DNA from: Microbacteriaceae bacterium | GTDB taxonomy: Bacteria; Actinomycetota; Actinomycetes; Actinomycetales; Microbacteriaceae | DNA: 64,000 bases | Reading direction: 5' to 3' | NCBI GenBank assembly: GCA_009780695.1 | Contig: WQZN01000002.1 | Location: 186,001-250,000, forward strand | Shown: in pieces, positions 46,734 through 55,877 of the stretch | Layout: each line of letters opens with the position of its first letter | Position numbering within the stretch: position 1 is the first letter of the stretch | Made by a program: the position numbers and the translations under genes | The notes under the pieces: model-generated | The model's database searches: none | What the model saw: only the letters and a program-made list of their open reading frames with translations | Told to the model about the DNA's origin: nothing

Positions 46734-47879
46734 ATGACGACTTCCGCCCGTGACACCGCCGAGGCCGCCGTCTCCCTTTCCGGTGTCAGTCGCCGTTTCA
46801 GCGACACCGTTGCCGTCGAGAACCTCGATCTCGACCTCGCCCCCGGCGAATTCTTCGCGCTGCTCGGCCCGTCCGGCTGCGGGAAGACGACCACCCTGCG
46901 CATGGTCGGCGGCTTCGAGCTGCCCGACAGCGGCCGGATCCGCCTCGGCGGGCAGGACGTGACGAACCTGCCGCCGCACAAGCGCGACGTGAACACGGTG
47001 TTCCAGAGCTACGCGCTCTTCCCGCACCTGAACATCCTCGACAACGTGGGCTTCGGCCTGCGTCGCAGCGGCGTCTCGAAGGCCGAGGCCGACCGCCGCA
47101 GCAACGAGTACCTCGACCTCGTCGGGCTCTCGGGCTTCGGCCGCCGCCGCCCGACCCAGCTCTCCGGCGGGCAGCAGCAGCGTGTGGCGCTCGCCCGCGC
47201 CCTCGTGAACCACCCCAAGGTGCTGCTGCTCGACGAACCGATGGGCGCGCTCGACGCGAAGATCCGCAAGTCGATGCAGCTCGAGCTCAAGCGCATCCAG
47301 CGCGAGGTCGGCATCACCTTCCTCTACGTGACCCACGACCAGGACGAGGCGATGTCGATGGCCGACCGCCTCGCCGTCATGAACATGGGGCGCATCGAGG
47401 ACATGGGCGAGCCGCACCGCGTGTACGACCGCCCGGCCACCGAGTTCACGGCGCAGTTCCTCGGCGCGTGCAACGTGCTGCCGCTGCTGGCAGATGCCTC
47501 GGGCGCCCATCTTCCCGACGGCAGCGCCGTCGTGGTCGACGGTCGGGCCGCGCCCGCCGGCGCCGGGTGGAAGATCGGCATCCGGCCCGAGAAGCTCCAC
47601 CTGCAGCCCGTCGGCGAGGCATCCCCGGCCCCCGCGGCCGCCAACTCGACGACCGCGACCGTCACTGAGATCTCGTACCTCGGCGCGAGCACGGATGTCG
47701 TGCTCGCGACCCCGTGGGGCAGCGTGGTGCAGGCCTACGTGCAGAACACGGGCGCCGAGCGCCCGGTCGCGCGCGGCGACGAGGTCCGACTGTCCTGGCA
47801 CTCCTCGCAGTGCTTCTATCTGCCGCCCGGCGAGGTGCACACCGGCGACGACGAGACCGAGACGGAGGCCGCGGCGTGA
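46734..47879 (+). CDS. potA: Spermidine/putrescine-type ABC importer ATPase
   Basis: A 381-residue ATPase: Walker A GPSGCGKTT, signature [19 protein letters not shown], Walker B VLLLDEPMGALDAKIR, H-loop VTHDQDEAMSM, then a C-terminal TOBE/OB domain (about 265-370) with GIRPEKLHL. The four genes of this importer overlap by 4 nt (GTGA, ATGA, ATGA). The substrate class (polyamine or related) is inferred from the family. Confidence 0.88.
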   Translation: MTTSARDTAEAAVSLSGVSRRFSDTVAVENLDLDLAPGEFFALLGPSGCGKTTTLRMVGGFELPDSGRIRLGGQDVTNLPPHKRDVNTVFQSYALFPHLNILDNVGFGLRRSGVSKAEADRRSNEYLDLVGLSGFGRRRPTQLSGGQQQRVALARALVNHPKVLLLDEPMGALDAKIRKSMQLELKRIQREVGITFLYVTHDQDEAMSMADRLAVMNMGRIEDMGEPHRVYDRPATEFTAQFLGACNVLPLLADASGAHLPDGSAVVVDGRAAPAGAGWKIGIRPEKLHLQPVGEASPAPAAANSTTATVTEISYLGASTDVVLATPWGSVVQAYVQNTGAERPVARGDEVRLSWHSSQCFYLPPGEVHTGDDETETEAAA

Positions 47880-49129
47880 GCGACGGCGACATCGCCCGCG
47901 GGCACATCGACCCCGGCCTGTTCCGCGGCCTGACCCAAGCGCGGCTGTCGCGGCGCGGCATGCTGCGCGGCGCCGGCGCCCTCGGCGGCGCCGCGGCCCT
48001 GTCGGCGCTGCTGACCGCGTGCAGCATCCCCGGCACGAACCAGTCGGGCACGGCCGACGAGCGCATCAACTGGACCGAGTGGTGGGCGGGCAAGAAGCAG
48101 CTCGGCACGCTGAACTTCGCCAACTGGCCGCTCTACATCGACCAGGACGACAACGGCAACAGCGAGTCGCTCAAGCGGTTCACGGCGGCCACCGGCATCC
48201 ACGTCAACTACAAAGAGGTCATCAACGACGTCCAGACCTTCTACGCGAAGGTCGCGCCGCAGCTGCGCGCCGGCCAGTCGACGGGCTACGACCTCGCCGT
48301 GCTCACCAACGGCTGGCAGCTGACCGAGATGATCGACAACGGTTGGCTCGCCCAGCTCGACCACTCGCAGATGCCGAACTTCATCGCGAACGCCGGCCGC
48401 GACACGCTGTTCCCGGCGTTCGACCCGGGCTCGCTGCACACCGCCGTGTGGCAGTCGGGCTTCACCGGCCTCGCCTACAACGAGAAGCTCACCGGCGGCC
48501 CCATCGAGTCGTTCGCCGACCTGCTGAAGCCCGAGTTCGCGGGCAAGATCGGCATGCTCGACGACAACGTCGAATACGGCAGCGCCGCGCTGCTCGCGAT
48601 CGGGGTCGAGCCCACGAAGTCGACGCACGCGGACTGGAAGAAGGCGGTCGACTGGCTGAACAAACTGCAGCCGAGCGTCACCAAGTACTACGACCAGGGC
48701 TACACCGATGCGCTGCAGAACGGCGACATCTGGATCTGCCAGGCATACTCGGGCGACGTCTTCCAGCTGAACGCCGGCGGCCACCCCGAGATCAAGTACG
48801 TCGTGCCGAAGGAAGGCCAGGTCGTCTGGCACGACAACATGATCATCCCGATCACCGCAGACCACCCGGTCGATGCGCTGAAGATGATCGACTTCGTCTA
48901 CCGGCCCGAGATCGCCGCGCTCATCGCCGATTACGTGAACTACGTGTCGCCGGTGCCGGCTGCGCAGCAGATCATCCGCGACCAGCTGGGCGACCCCGCG
49001 GTGGCGGACAGCCCGCTCGTGTTCCCGACGGCCGAGATGCTCGCGAAGACGCACGACTACTACGTCTTCAAGGACTACGCCGACTTCACGGCGTGGAACG
49101 ACATCTTCAACCCGATCTCACAGGCATGA
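47876..49129 (+). CDS. PotD/F-type substrate-binding lipoprotein, Tat signal
   Basis: A 417-residue periplasmic-type binding protein. The N-terminus has LSRRGMLRGAGALGG (twin-arginine) followed by LLTAC (lipobox), so it is probably a Tat-exported lipoprotein. The PBP fold starts TLNFANWPLYID, the polyamine-binding type. It begins GTG in a GTGA overlap with potA. Confidence 0.85.
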   Translation: MSDGDIARGHIDPGLFRGLTQARLSRRGMLRGAGALGGAAALSALLTACSIPGTNQSGTADERINWTEWWAGKKQLGTLNFANWPLYIDQDDNGNSESLKRFTAATGIHVNYKEVINDVQTFYAKVAPQLRAGQSTGYDLAVLTNGWQLTEMIDNGWLAQLDHSQMPNFIANAGRDTLFPAFDPGSLHTAVWQSGFTGLAYNEKLTGGPIESFADLLKPEFAGKIGMLDDNVEYGSAALLAIGVEPTKSTHADWKKAVDWLNKLQPSVTKYYDQGYTDALQNGDIWICQAYSGDVFQLNAGGHPEIKYVVPKEGQVVWHDNMIIPITADHPVDALKMIDFVYRPEIAALIADYVNYVSPVPAAQQIIRDQLGDPAVADSPLVFPTAEMLAKTHDYYVFKDYADFTAWNDIFNPISQA

Positions 49130-50007
49130 GGCTGCGCCGCTGGCGGCGGATGTCCGTGCCGTACGCCCTCGCACTGCTGGGCTCGGCGTGGATGATCGTC
49201 CTCTTCCTCATCCCGCTCATCTCGCAGCTGTCGGTCTCGCTCATGACCGGCGACCCCGAGCAGGGCTACAACCTGACGTGGAACTTCGGCATCTACGCCG
49301 AGCTGTTCGGGCCCGGCGCCGCCGTGCCGTACGCGCTGTTCCTGGGTCGGGCGCTGCTGTTCGGCGGGGCCGCGACGCTCATCACGATCCTCGTCGGCTA
49401 CCCGGTCGCCTACTTCCTGGCGTTCCGCGTGCCGCGCCGGTGGAAGACGCCGCTGCTGTCCCTCGTGGTGATGTCGCTGCTCGTGTCGTTCATCATCCGC
49501 ACCTACATGTGGGGCTTCATCCTCGGCGGCCACGGGCCGATCCTGACCTGGCTGCGGGCGCTGCACCTCGCGGGGCCCGACTTCCACATCCTCGACACGG
49601 CCGGCGCCGTGATCGGCGGCCTCGCCTACAACAGCTTCCCGTACATGGTGCTGCCGATCTATGCGGTGCTGGAACGCATTGACCCGCGCACGTTCGAGGC
49701 GGCGGCCGACCTGTACGCGAGCCCGCGCGTCGGCTTCTTCCGCACGACGCTGCCGCTCTCACGGGCGGGCATCTTCTCGGGCATCCTGCTCGTCTTCATC
49801 GACAGCGTCGGCGACCCCGTGAACTCGCAGCTGCTCGGCGGCAAGACGACGTACATGATCGGGCAGGCGATCCAGGACTCGTACCTGATCCAGCAGCAGT
49901 ACAACGTGGCCTCCGCGCTCTCGGCCGTGCTGATGCTGGCGCTCGGCGTCATCCTGTTCGCCTACGCCCGCTTCTTCGGCACCGAGAACATCGAGGACCT
50001 CGTATGA
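49126..50007 (+). CDS. potB: Polyamine-type ABC permease PotB-like
   Basis: A 293-residue permease with six membrane helices and the coupling loop FEAAADLYASPRVGFFRTTLPLSRAG (EAA motif). ATG 49126 overlaps the binding-protein stop. It pairs with the downstream PotC-like subunit. Confidence 0.85.
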   Translation: MRLRRWRRMSVPYALALLGSAWMIVLFLIPLISQLSVSLMTGDPEQGYNLTWNFGIYAELFGPGAAVPYALFLGRALLFGGAATLITILVGYPVAYFLAFRVPRRWKTPLLSLVVMSLLVSFIIRTYMWGFILGGHGPILTWLRALHLAGPDFHILDTAGAVIGGLAYNSFPYMVLPIYAVLERIDPRTFEAAADLYASPRVGFFRTTLPLSRAGIFSGILLVFIDSVGDPVNSQLLGGKTTYMIGQAIQDSYLIQQQYNVASALSAVLMLALGVILFAYARFFGTENIEDLV

Positions 50008-50813
50008 CGATCGAAGAGCGCCGCGCGCGCATCGGCCGCCGCCCGGGTTTCGTGCTGCCGGCCATCTATTGGGTCGTCATCGCAGTCACCCTCGTGCCGA
50101 TCGTCGCGATGATCGCGTACAGCTTCAACATCGCGCCGAACCACCGCATCACCTTCGTGTGGCACGGCTTCACGCTCGCCTACTATCTGCACCTCACCGA
50201 CCTCTCGGGCCTGTGGCAGGCGTTCCTCGTGTCGGTCGTGATCGCGGTGCTGTCGGCGCTGATCTCACTCGTCATCGGGCTGCCGCTCGCGCTCGCGCTC
50301 GACCGCTACCGCTTCCGCGGGCGCAGCCTCATCTGGGGCATCGTGTTCGTCGACATCTCGGCGCCGTCGATCGTCGTCGGCGCGGCGTCGCTGTCGTTCT
50401 TCCTCACGATCAACCTGCACACGGGGTTCCTGACGATCCTGCTCGTGCACGTCGCGTTCAACGTGGCCTATGTCGTGGTGACGCTGCGCTCGCGCCTGTC
50501 GGGCATGGGCACGGTGCTGGAGGAGGCGGCGAGCGACCTCGGCGCGCGGCCGATCCCCGCGTTCTTCACGATCACCGTGCCGCTCTTGATGCCGGGCATC
50601 GTGGCATCCTTCATGCTCGCCCTCACGATGTCGATCGACGACTACGTCATCACGTCGTTCGTCGCGGGCTCGTCGACGACGTTCCCGCTGTTCGTCTACG
50701 GGGCGAAGACGGGCATGCCGCCGCAGGTGCTGTGCTTCGGCACGATCATCTTCGTGGCGGGCGCGCTGCTCGCGCTCGCGAACGGCGCGCTGAACCGCAA
50801 GAGCAGCTTCTAG
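50004..50813 (+). CDS. potC: Polyamine-type ABC permease PotC-like
   Basis: A 269-residue permease with six helices and the EAA loop EEAASDLGARPIPAFFTITVP, plus TMSIDDYVITSFVAG, characteristic of PotC. ATGA overlap with potB. Last gene of the importer; the next gene is convergent. Confidence 0.86.
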   Translation: MTIEERRARIGRRPGFVLPAIYWVVIAVTLVPIVAMIAYSFNIAPNHRITFVWHGFTLAYYLHLTDLSGLWQAFLVSVVIAVLSALISLVIGLPLALALDRYRFRGRSLIWGIVFVDISAPSIVVGAASLSFFLTINLHTGFLTILLVHVAFNVAYVVVTLRSRLSGMGTVLEEAASDLGARPIPAFFTITVPLLMPGIVASFMLALTMSIDDYVITSFVAGSSTTFPLFVYGAKTGMPPQVLCFGTIIFVAGALLALANGALNRKSSF

Positions 50814-50825
50814 GGGCGGCTCGGC

Positions 50826-51602
50826 TTACGCGAGGCGGGCGAGAAGCTCGTCGTGCAGCGTGCCGTTGCTCGCGAGCGCGTTGCCGTGCCACGGTCCGCG
50901 CTCGCCGGTGACGGACGTGAAGCGGCCGCCGGCCTCCTCGACGATGAGCAGCAGCGGGGCGATGTCGTAGGGCTTCACGTCGAACTCGCCCGCGGCGTCG
51001 ATCAGCCCCTCGGCGAGCAGCGTGTACGACCACAGGTCGCCGTAGGCGCGGTCGCGCCAGACATCCTGTGCGAGGCCGAGCAGCTTGTCGAGATAGCCGG
51101 CGTCGCGCCACTGCGCGATGGACTGGAAGCTGAAGGATGCCTCGTCGAGGCTCCTCGTCTGCGACACGTGCAGGCGCTCGGGCTCGGCGCCCGGGGCGCT
51201 GCGCTTGAAGGCGCCCGCGCCCTTCTCGGCCCACCAGCGCTGGCCGCCGAACGCCGGCATGCTGGCGATGCCCGCGACCACCTCGCCGTCGACGGCGAGG
51301 GCGATGAGCGTGCCCCACAGCGGCACCCCGCGCAGGTAGTTGGCGGTGCCGTCGATGGGGTCGACGATCCACTGCCTGGACGACTCGCCCTCGACGCCGT
51401 ATTCCTCGCCGAAGATCGCGTCGCCGGGCCGCTCGGACTGGATCAGCTCGCGGATCGCGCGCTCGACCGCCTGGTCGGCGTCGGTGACGTGGGTGCGGTC
51501 GGCCTTGGTCGCGATGCGCAGGTCGTTCGCCCGGAAGCGGGCCATCGAGATGGCATCGGCCGCATCGGCCAGGCGGTGTGCAAAGTCGAGGTCGGCGGTC
51601 AC
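50826..51602 (-). CDS. hisN: Inositol-monophosphatase-family phosphatase, probable histidinol-phosphatase
   Basis: A 258-residue Mg2+-dependent phosphatase. Metal ligands are in GDAIFGEEYG (Glu) and WIVDPIDGTANYLRG (Asp-Pro-Ile-Asp-Gly-Thr); the C-terminal Asp is in VKPYDIAPLLLIVEEAGG. The variant sequence (TANYLRGVP) is that of actinobacterial HisN histidinol-phosphatases. GTG 51602: TACGCT (51614-51609, minus) ends 6 nt upstream. No other his gene is nearby. Confidence 0.8.
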   Translation of the reverse strand: MTADLDFAHRLADAADAISMARFRANDLRIATKADRTHVTDADQAVERAIRELIQSERPGDAIFGEEYGVEGESSRQWIVDPIDGTANYLRGVPLWGTLIALAVDGEVVAGIASMPAFGGQRWWAEKGAGAFKRSAPGAEPERLHVSQTRSLDEASFSFQSIAQWRDAGYLDKLLGLAQDVWRDRAYGDLWSYTLLAEGLIDAAGEFDVKPYDIAPLLLIVEEAGGRFTSVTGERGPWHGNALASNGTLHDELLARLA

Positions 51603-51690
51603 CCTGTCAGCGTATCGGGGCGGGGGATGCCTGGTCTGAGGGTTGCTTCGCCGACGTGGTGCGTGATGCAACGGCATCCGCCCGCCGATT

Positions 51691-51718
51691 TTGGCCGCCG
51701 CTTTTTGCCTGCTAAAGT
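51691..51718 (+). promoter_or_regulatory. Promoter of tRNA-Lys
   Basis: TTGGCC (51691-51696), a 16-nt spacer and TAAAGT (51713-51718), about 40 nt before the tRNA. The surrounding T-rich bases contrast with the GC-rich background. Confidence 0.45.
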
Positions 51719-51758
51719 TTTCTCTTGTGCGGTTCGCCGGAAACGGAAGCCGCGCAAC

Positions 51759-51834
51759 GCACCTCTAGCTCAATCGGCAGAGCAACTGACTCTTAATCAG
51801 TGGGTTCAGGGTTCAAGTCCCTGGGGGTGCACCA
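51759..51834 (+). tRNA. tRNA-Lys (anticodon CUU)
   Basis: Acceptor GCACCTC/GGGGTGC, D-arm with AGCTCAATCGGCAGAGC, anticodon loop CTCTTAA (anticodon CTT), T-loop GGTTCAAGTCC, discriminator A and an encoded CCA. Confidence 0.97.
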
Positions 51835-51861
51835 GAACTTCTTTCTCTTGGCCACCGAGAC

Positions 51862-51889
51862 AATCCCCTGTTCAGCAGGGGATTTTTTT
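51862..51889 (+). terminator. Intrinsic terminator after tRNA-Lys
   Basis: AATCCCCTG and CAGGGGATT form a 9-bp stem with a 5-nt loop, followed by TTTTT. The cleanest Rho-independent terminator in the window. Confidence 0.9.
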
Positions 51890-52064
51890 CATATATCGGT
51901 GAACCGAGCCCGACTGCCTGCGGCTCGCTGTGCCGGTGACGGGATCGTTTCGCCGAGATCGCGCCACACCAGCCTTTTCCAGCATTCGTGGAGCTTCTCC
52001 TTACCCGGCGTCGACATTCTGTTGCTTGCGCAAGTGAATGCGTATCACTGAAGCAAGGAGTCGG

Positions 52065-53348
52065 ATGGGCCAGCGATCGGTACGGCATGCGGCCAGGCAT
52101 GCGCGGGCGCCGCGCAACGGACGGCTTCGGCGCGCCTGGCGGATCGCTGCGGGTGCATCCACGGTTGCGGTCGTCGCTGTGGTTGCGATTGTCGCGATCG
52201 CGGTGGCGAATATCGGTGGCGGCAAGCCCTCCGTGAAGCTGGTCGACCCGGTCACACACAAGGTCGTCACCCAGCAAGAGGCCCTCTTGGCTCTGCATGG
52301 TGCGTTCAACGTGCTTCTGGTCGGCTCCGACACCCGCACCGGGCAGGGCGGCCAGTTCTCCGATCAGGCCGATCAGGCGGCGTCGAGCGGCCTGGGCAAC
52401 AACGATGTGACGATGATGCTCCACATCAACGCCTCGCACACAGCCGCAACCGTGGTCAGCTTCCCCCGCGACACGGAACTCCCCATTCCGCCGTGCCCGG
52501 CGCTGTCCGGGGCGGGCAAGACCGCGGCGATCAGCGAGGCGATGCTGAACGTCTCATTCCCTGAGGGCGGCATGCCCTGCACCGTTCTCACGATCGAACA
52601 GCTCCTGGGCATCAGCAACATCGACTATGCGGCGTCGATCACCTTCGACGGAGTCGTCGCGATGTCGGATGCCGTGGGCGGGGTGCCGGTATGCCTGGCA
52701 ACCCCGATCGACGACCCCTACACCGGCATCAAGCTGCCGGCCGGAACCAGCGTGCTCAGCGGAGCCCAGGCTCTCGCGTTCCTGCGCTCGCGGCATGGCG
52801 TCGAGGACGGCAGCGATCTTGCCCGGATCAGCAGTCAGCAGAACTTCCTGTCTTCCCTCATGCGCACCATCACCTCGCATGGGGTGCTGAGCGACCCGCT
52901 GACCCTGCTCAAGCTGGGTAACGCCGCGATCAGCAACATGACCTTGTCGGACACGATGCGCAACCCGCGGACGATCGCGGAGATGGCGTTGGCGCTCAAG
53001 GGAATCCCGATGTCCCAGATCACGTTCGTTCAATACCCGGTCGTCACCGACCCCACCAACGTGAACCGGGTGGTCCCGGACGCCGCCGAAGGCGCGGTAC
53101 TCGCAAACGCGATCCGCAACGATCTGCCCGTCACCCTGACGGCCGGCACAGGTCGCGGGGCGCAACTGGCGGCTCCGCACCCGGCGGCGACAGCGACGGC
53201 GCCCTCGTCGGCCCCGTCTGCTGCGGTCACCGCGTCAGGCACACCCACCGCAACGTCCACGCCGACTCCGAGCAGTGTCGCGCTCGGCCAGAACGCGACG
53301 GGGCAGACCGCTGCCGAACAGACCTGCACGAAGGGTGTCACCGGTTGA
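52065..53348 (+). CDS. LytR-CpsA-Psr (LCP) family wall glycopolymer ligase
   Basis: A 427-residue membrane protein: a basic N-terminus, a membrane helix at about 25-50, then the LCP domain (about 75-300) with NVLLVGSDTR, VVSFPRDTELPIP, DAVGGVPVCL and AFLRSRHG, the conserved Arg/Asp residues for pyrophosphate binding. A Thr/Ala/Pro-rich C-terminal tail ends the protein. It should attach a polyprenol-linked glycopolymer to peptidoglycan. ATG 52065 has AAGGAG 4 nt upstream, so the earlier in-frame ATG (52038) is less likely. Confidence 0.88.
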   Translation: MGQRSVRHAARHARAPRNGRLRRAWRIAAGASTVAVVAVVAIVAIAVANIGGGKPSVKLVDPVTHKVVTQQEALLALHGAFNVLLVGSDTRTGQGGQFSDQADQAASSGLGNNDVTMMLHINASHTAATVVSFPRDTELPIPPCPALSGAGKTAAISEAMLNVSFPEGGMPCTVLTIEQLLGISNIDYAASITFDGVVAMSDAVGGVPVCLATPIDDPYTGIKLPAGTSVLSGAQALAFLRSRHGVEDGSDLARISSQQNFLSSLMRTITSHGVLSDPLTLLKLGNAAISNMTLSDTMRNPRTIAEMALALKGIPMSQITFVQYPVVTDPTNVNRVVPDAAEGAVLANAIRNDLPVTLTAGTGRGAQLAAPHPAATATAPSSAPSAAVTASGTPTATSTPTPSSVALGQNATGQTAAEQTCTKGVTG

Positions 53349-53406
53349 CGCGGTCTGCGTGATTCCCGAGTCCGTCTGCCTGGACTTTGCCTGGGATGCT
53401 GGAGTG

Positions 53407-53889
53407 GTGAGCGATTCCCTTCTCATCCGTGAGGCGTTGCCGAGCGAGGTCGATCGCTGCGTCGAGGTGTGGGTTCGTGCCTGTGCCGACCGTGATGGGG
53501 AAAGCACGGCGGGCGTTGCCGATCGTGCCGCAGCGAAGTTCGCGCATCGGGTGTCCTGGCTGGTCGCCGCGCGTGACGGCCGCATCGACGGCTTCGCGCT
53601 CGCGACCGAGGCCGGCTCGGGTGCGGAGGGCGATCCGGCGGATGCCGCCGTGCTCAGCCTGCTCGCGGTGAGCCCCGATGCGCAGGGCGGCGGCCTGGGG
53701 CGGCAGCTGCTTCGCGCGGCTCAGGCCGACTTGGTGCGCCTCGGCTATCACCGGGTCGTTCTGCACGTGCTGGCCGACAACGCCGCCGCGGTCCGGCTCT
53801 ACGAGAGCGAAGGGTGGCAGCGGCACGGCGAGCCGTTCGACCACACGCTGCTGCATCGACCGAGCCAGAGCTACGTCCTCGAGATCTGA
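53407..53889 (+). CDS. GNAT-family N-acetyltransferase
   Basis: A 160-residue acetyltransferase: LSLLAVSPDAQGGGLGRQLLRAA is motif A and VLHVLADNAAAVRLYESEGWQ motif B. The start is ambiguous between GTG 53404 and GTG 53407. Acceptor unknown. Confidence 0.78.
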   Translation: MSDSLLIREALPSEVDRCVEVWVRACADRDGESTAGVADRAAAKFAHRVSWLVAARDGRIDGFALATEAGSGAEGDPADAAVLSLLAVSPDAQGGGLGRQLLRAAQADLVRLGYHRVVLHVLADNAAAVRLYESEGWQRHGEPFDHTLLHRPSQSYVLEI

Positions 53890-53986
53890 GGAAACACCGC
53901 CCAGTTCCGACAAGGCTTCGCGGCTCGACAGGCGACCTGCGGCGGTCCTTCGTGAGCCCTCGACGACCCCTGTTTAGGGTGGGCGG

Positions 53987-54449
53987 ATGACGAGCGAAGT
54001 CGGGGCCGCGTATTCGGCTCGGGCGCCCGAGTACATCGATCTGTTCGGCCTGATCGAAGCGGCGCATCCCGCCGATCGGCAGTTGATCGAAGACTGGGTC
54101 GACGGCGTTGACGGCGCGGTGCTGGATGCCGGATGCGGGCCCGGCCACTGGACCGCGCTGATCGCGGGCCGCGGGCATGTCGTCCCTCATCCATTTCCCG
54201 CCGCACCGGATCCAGGAACCGCTGCGGGAGTTCGCGCGGGTGCTTCGACCGGGAGGCGGTCTGCTCGTCGGCTTCTTCGCGGGCGCGACCCGTGAAGCTT
54301 TCGACCACGCGGTCGTCACGGCATATCGCTGGCCGGTGGATGCCCTTGCCGAGCAACTCGAAGCCGCCGGCTTCGACATCCTCGACACGCGCGTGCGGGC
54401 CGATCGAGGTCAGCGACCGCAGGCGGCCATCACCGCTCGTGCGCGCTGA
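53987..54449 (+). pseudogene. Class I SAM methyltransferase broken by internal deletion and frameshift
   Basis: The first part (53987 to about 54180) reads AYSARAPEYIDLFG and VLDAGCGPGHWTALIAGRGH (SAM-binding motif I). The second, in another frame from about 54182, reads SLIHFPPHRIQEPLREFARVL and RPGGGLLVGFF. Intact relatives have roughly 45 residues between these blocks, which are missing, with a frame change at the join. TAGGGT still precedes the start. The size of the deletion is estimated from the family, not measured. Confidence 0.75.
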
Positions 54450-54513
54450 GGTGATGTCCGCGCGCATCGTGGGCTTGTCTGACTGCCGCTCGACAATCCG
54501 GAGGACGGTGCGA

Positions 54514-54840
54514 TCAGCTCCGCAGCCGGTGCAGGCGTACTCGCGCCCGGAGTCGGCTCCAGCCGCGTCGGACTCGCTGCCGGCAGAACCAGGCGAGAGC
54601 CAGAGTGAGGATGACCAGCGGCAGCAGTTCCGGAACGAGCACGGCCGTACCGAAGATGATGTCCAGCATTTCGAAGCCGACAAGCGATCCGGCAGCGATC
54701 CAGGCCCACCCGGTGAACAGCGTCAGGCTCTGGCGTGTCTGAGCGCTCGCGCGACGCACAACGGTCCAGGTGGCGGCGATGCGCGCGAGCGGCGGCGAGC
54801 AGCTCGACGGCGCATCACCGGGGCGAGCAGAAAAAGGCAC
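54514..54840 (-). CDS. Small hypothetical membrane protein (108 aa)
   Basis: Not recognised. Two hydrophobic segments (about residues 40-62 and 66-86) lie between a Ser/Ala-rich N-terminus and an Arg-rich C-terminus (RQRVRRGWSRLRARVRLHRL). The GTG start at 54840 has AAGGAG 7 nt upstream, which supports it being a real gene. Confidence 0.5.
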   Translation of the reverse strand: MPFSARPGDAPSSCSPPLARIAATWTVVRRASAQTRQSLTLFTGWAWIAAGSLVGFEMLDIIFGTAVLVPELLPLVILTLALAWFCRQRVRRGWSRLRARVRLHRLRS

Positions 54841-54920
54841 AGCAAAGCTCCTTGCAACGAGGGCAGAAACGCTACTTCTCTCGTCGGCTGAGGCCGAGAG
54901 CCCCAGGGGGTCGGTGCTTG

Positions 54921-55223
54921 TCAGCCGACGAGCGTGGCCGTCGGTGCGCGCGGGCCTCGAGCGCCGGACGGATCACCCGCGACAGCAGCTGAGCGCTGTG
55001 GGCTGCGCCCCGAGACGACAGTCGGGCGCTGGACGGCAGGGTCGGTTTCGGACGTGGCCCAGGCGACGCGGCGACTCGCGGCAACGATCGCGATCGTCAG
55101 CGCGCAGATCAGGGCGATGACGAGGATGCCTGCGCTCATACCTACAGGCGAAGCGGCCACCGTGCGAATCCATACGTCGGCGACGACCAAGTGCTCCAGC
55201 AGCAGCCACCCCAATGACGTCAT
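54921..55223 (-). CDS. Small hypothetical membrane protein (100 aa)
   Basis: Not recognised. One or two hydrophobic segments (about 5-20 and 30-52) and a polar Pro/Ala-rich tail. GGAGGT lies 4 nt before the ATG, a good ribosome site. It is in tandem with the preceding small membrane gene, 80 nt apart; the two could be one unit. Confidence 0.5.
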   Translation of the reverse strand: MTSLGWLLLEHLVVADVWIRTVAASPVGMSAGILVIALICALTIAIVAASRRVAWATSETDPAVQRPTVVSGRSPQRSAAVAGDPSGARGPRAPTATLVG

Positions 55224-55297
55224 CGCACCTCCCGCCAGCCTGAGATCAGGCTAGTCCGCGGGCATCCCCGCGTCACGGCATCTCGCGCTGAGATCCG

Positions 55298-55819
55298 TCA
55301 CCGCGAACGCTGTCGGATGCCGGTCGCAATCGCCTCCGCGACAGCCGGGTTCCTGGCGTCGTCGGCGTCGACGACGAAGGGGTTCTCGTCCGTCGGGTCT
55401 TCGAAGCCGTCCACATGCGCTGCCATCACCTCGTCAATGACGTCGTGGCGCTGCTGCTCGGCGCGATTGGCGAGAAGGCGCTCTCGCTGGCGCTCCGCGT
55501 CGATCTGGACCCAGACGATCGAGAAGCTTGCCCTTGCACTCGCGGCGACTTCCCGCCACCCCTCGCGGATGAACCGTGGCGACCCCGTGTCGTCGACCAC
55601 GACGGCGCGGCCCGCTTGCAGCGCCGTGGCCGCGCGGGCATGACCGATGTCGTTGGTGCGCCCCCATTCCTCGAGCGGGATGCCCTGACCTCCGTCGAGT
55701 CCGCGCTCCGCGTTGATCGCGTCCAGGCTGATGATCTCGGCGTCGAGCCGCTCGGCCAGCAGCGCGGCGAAAGTGCTCTTCCCTGAGAAGGAGAGGCCGC
55801 ACATCACGGTCAGAGACAT
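55298..55819 (-). CDS. P-loop kinase-like ATPase
   Basis: A 173-residue P-loop NTPase: Walker A CGLSFSGKST and Walker B-like VVVDDTG, with an Arg-rich lid (ERQRERLLANRAEQQR). It looks like small-molecule kinases of the AAA_33/zeta-toxin-like fold. Substrate unknown. TAGGGT (55831-55826, minus) ends 6 nt before the ATG. Confidence 0.72.
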   Translation of the reverse strand: MSLTVMCGLSFSGKSTFAALLAERLDAEIISLDAINAERGLDGGQGIPLEEWGRTNDIGHARAATALQAGRAVVVDDTGSPRFIREGWREVAASARASFSIVWVQIDAERQRERLLANRAEQQRHDVIDEVMAAHVDGFEDPTDENPFVVDADDARNPAVAEAIATGIRQRSR

Positions 55820-55877
55820 GGTGCGACCCTATGCCAGAGCTCGCGGCGTTGAACCGTAATGCAGGCATGATGGGCTC

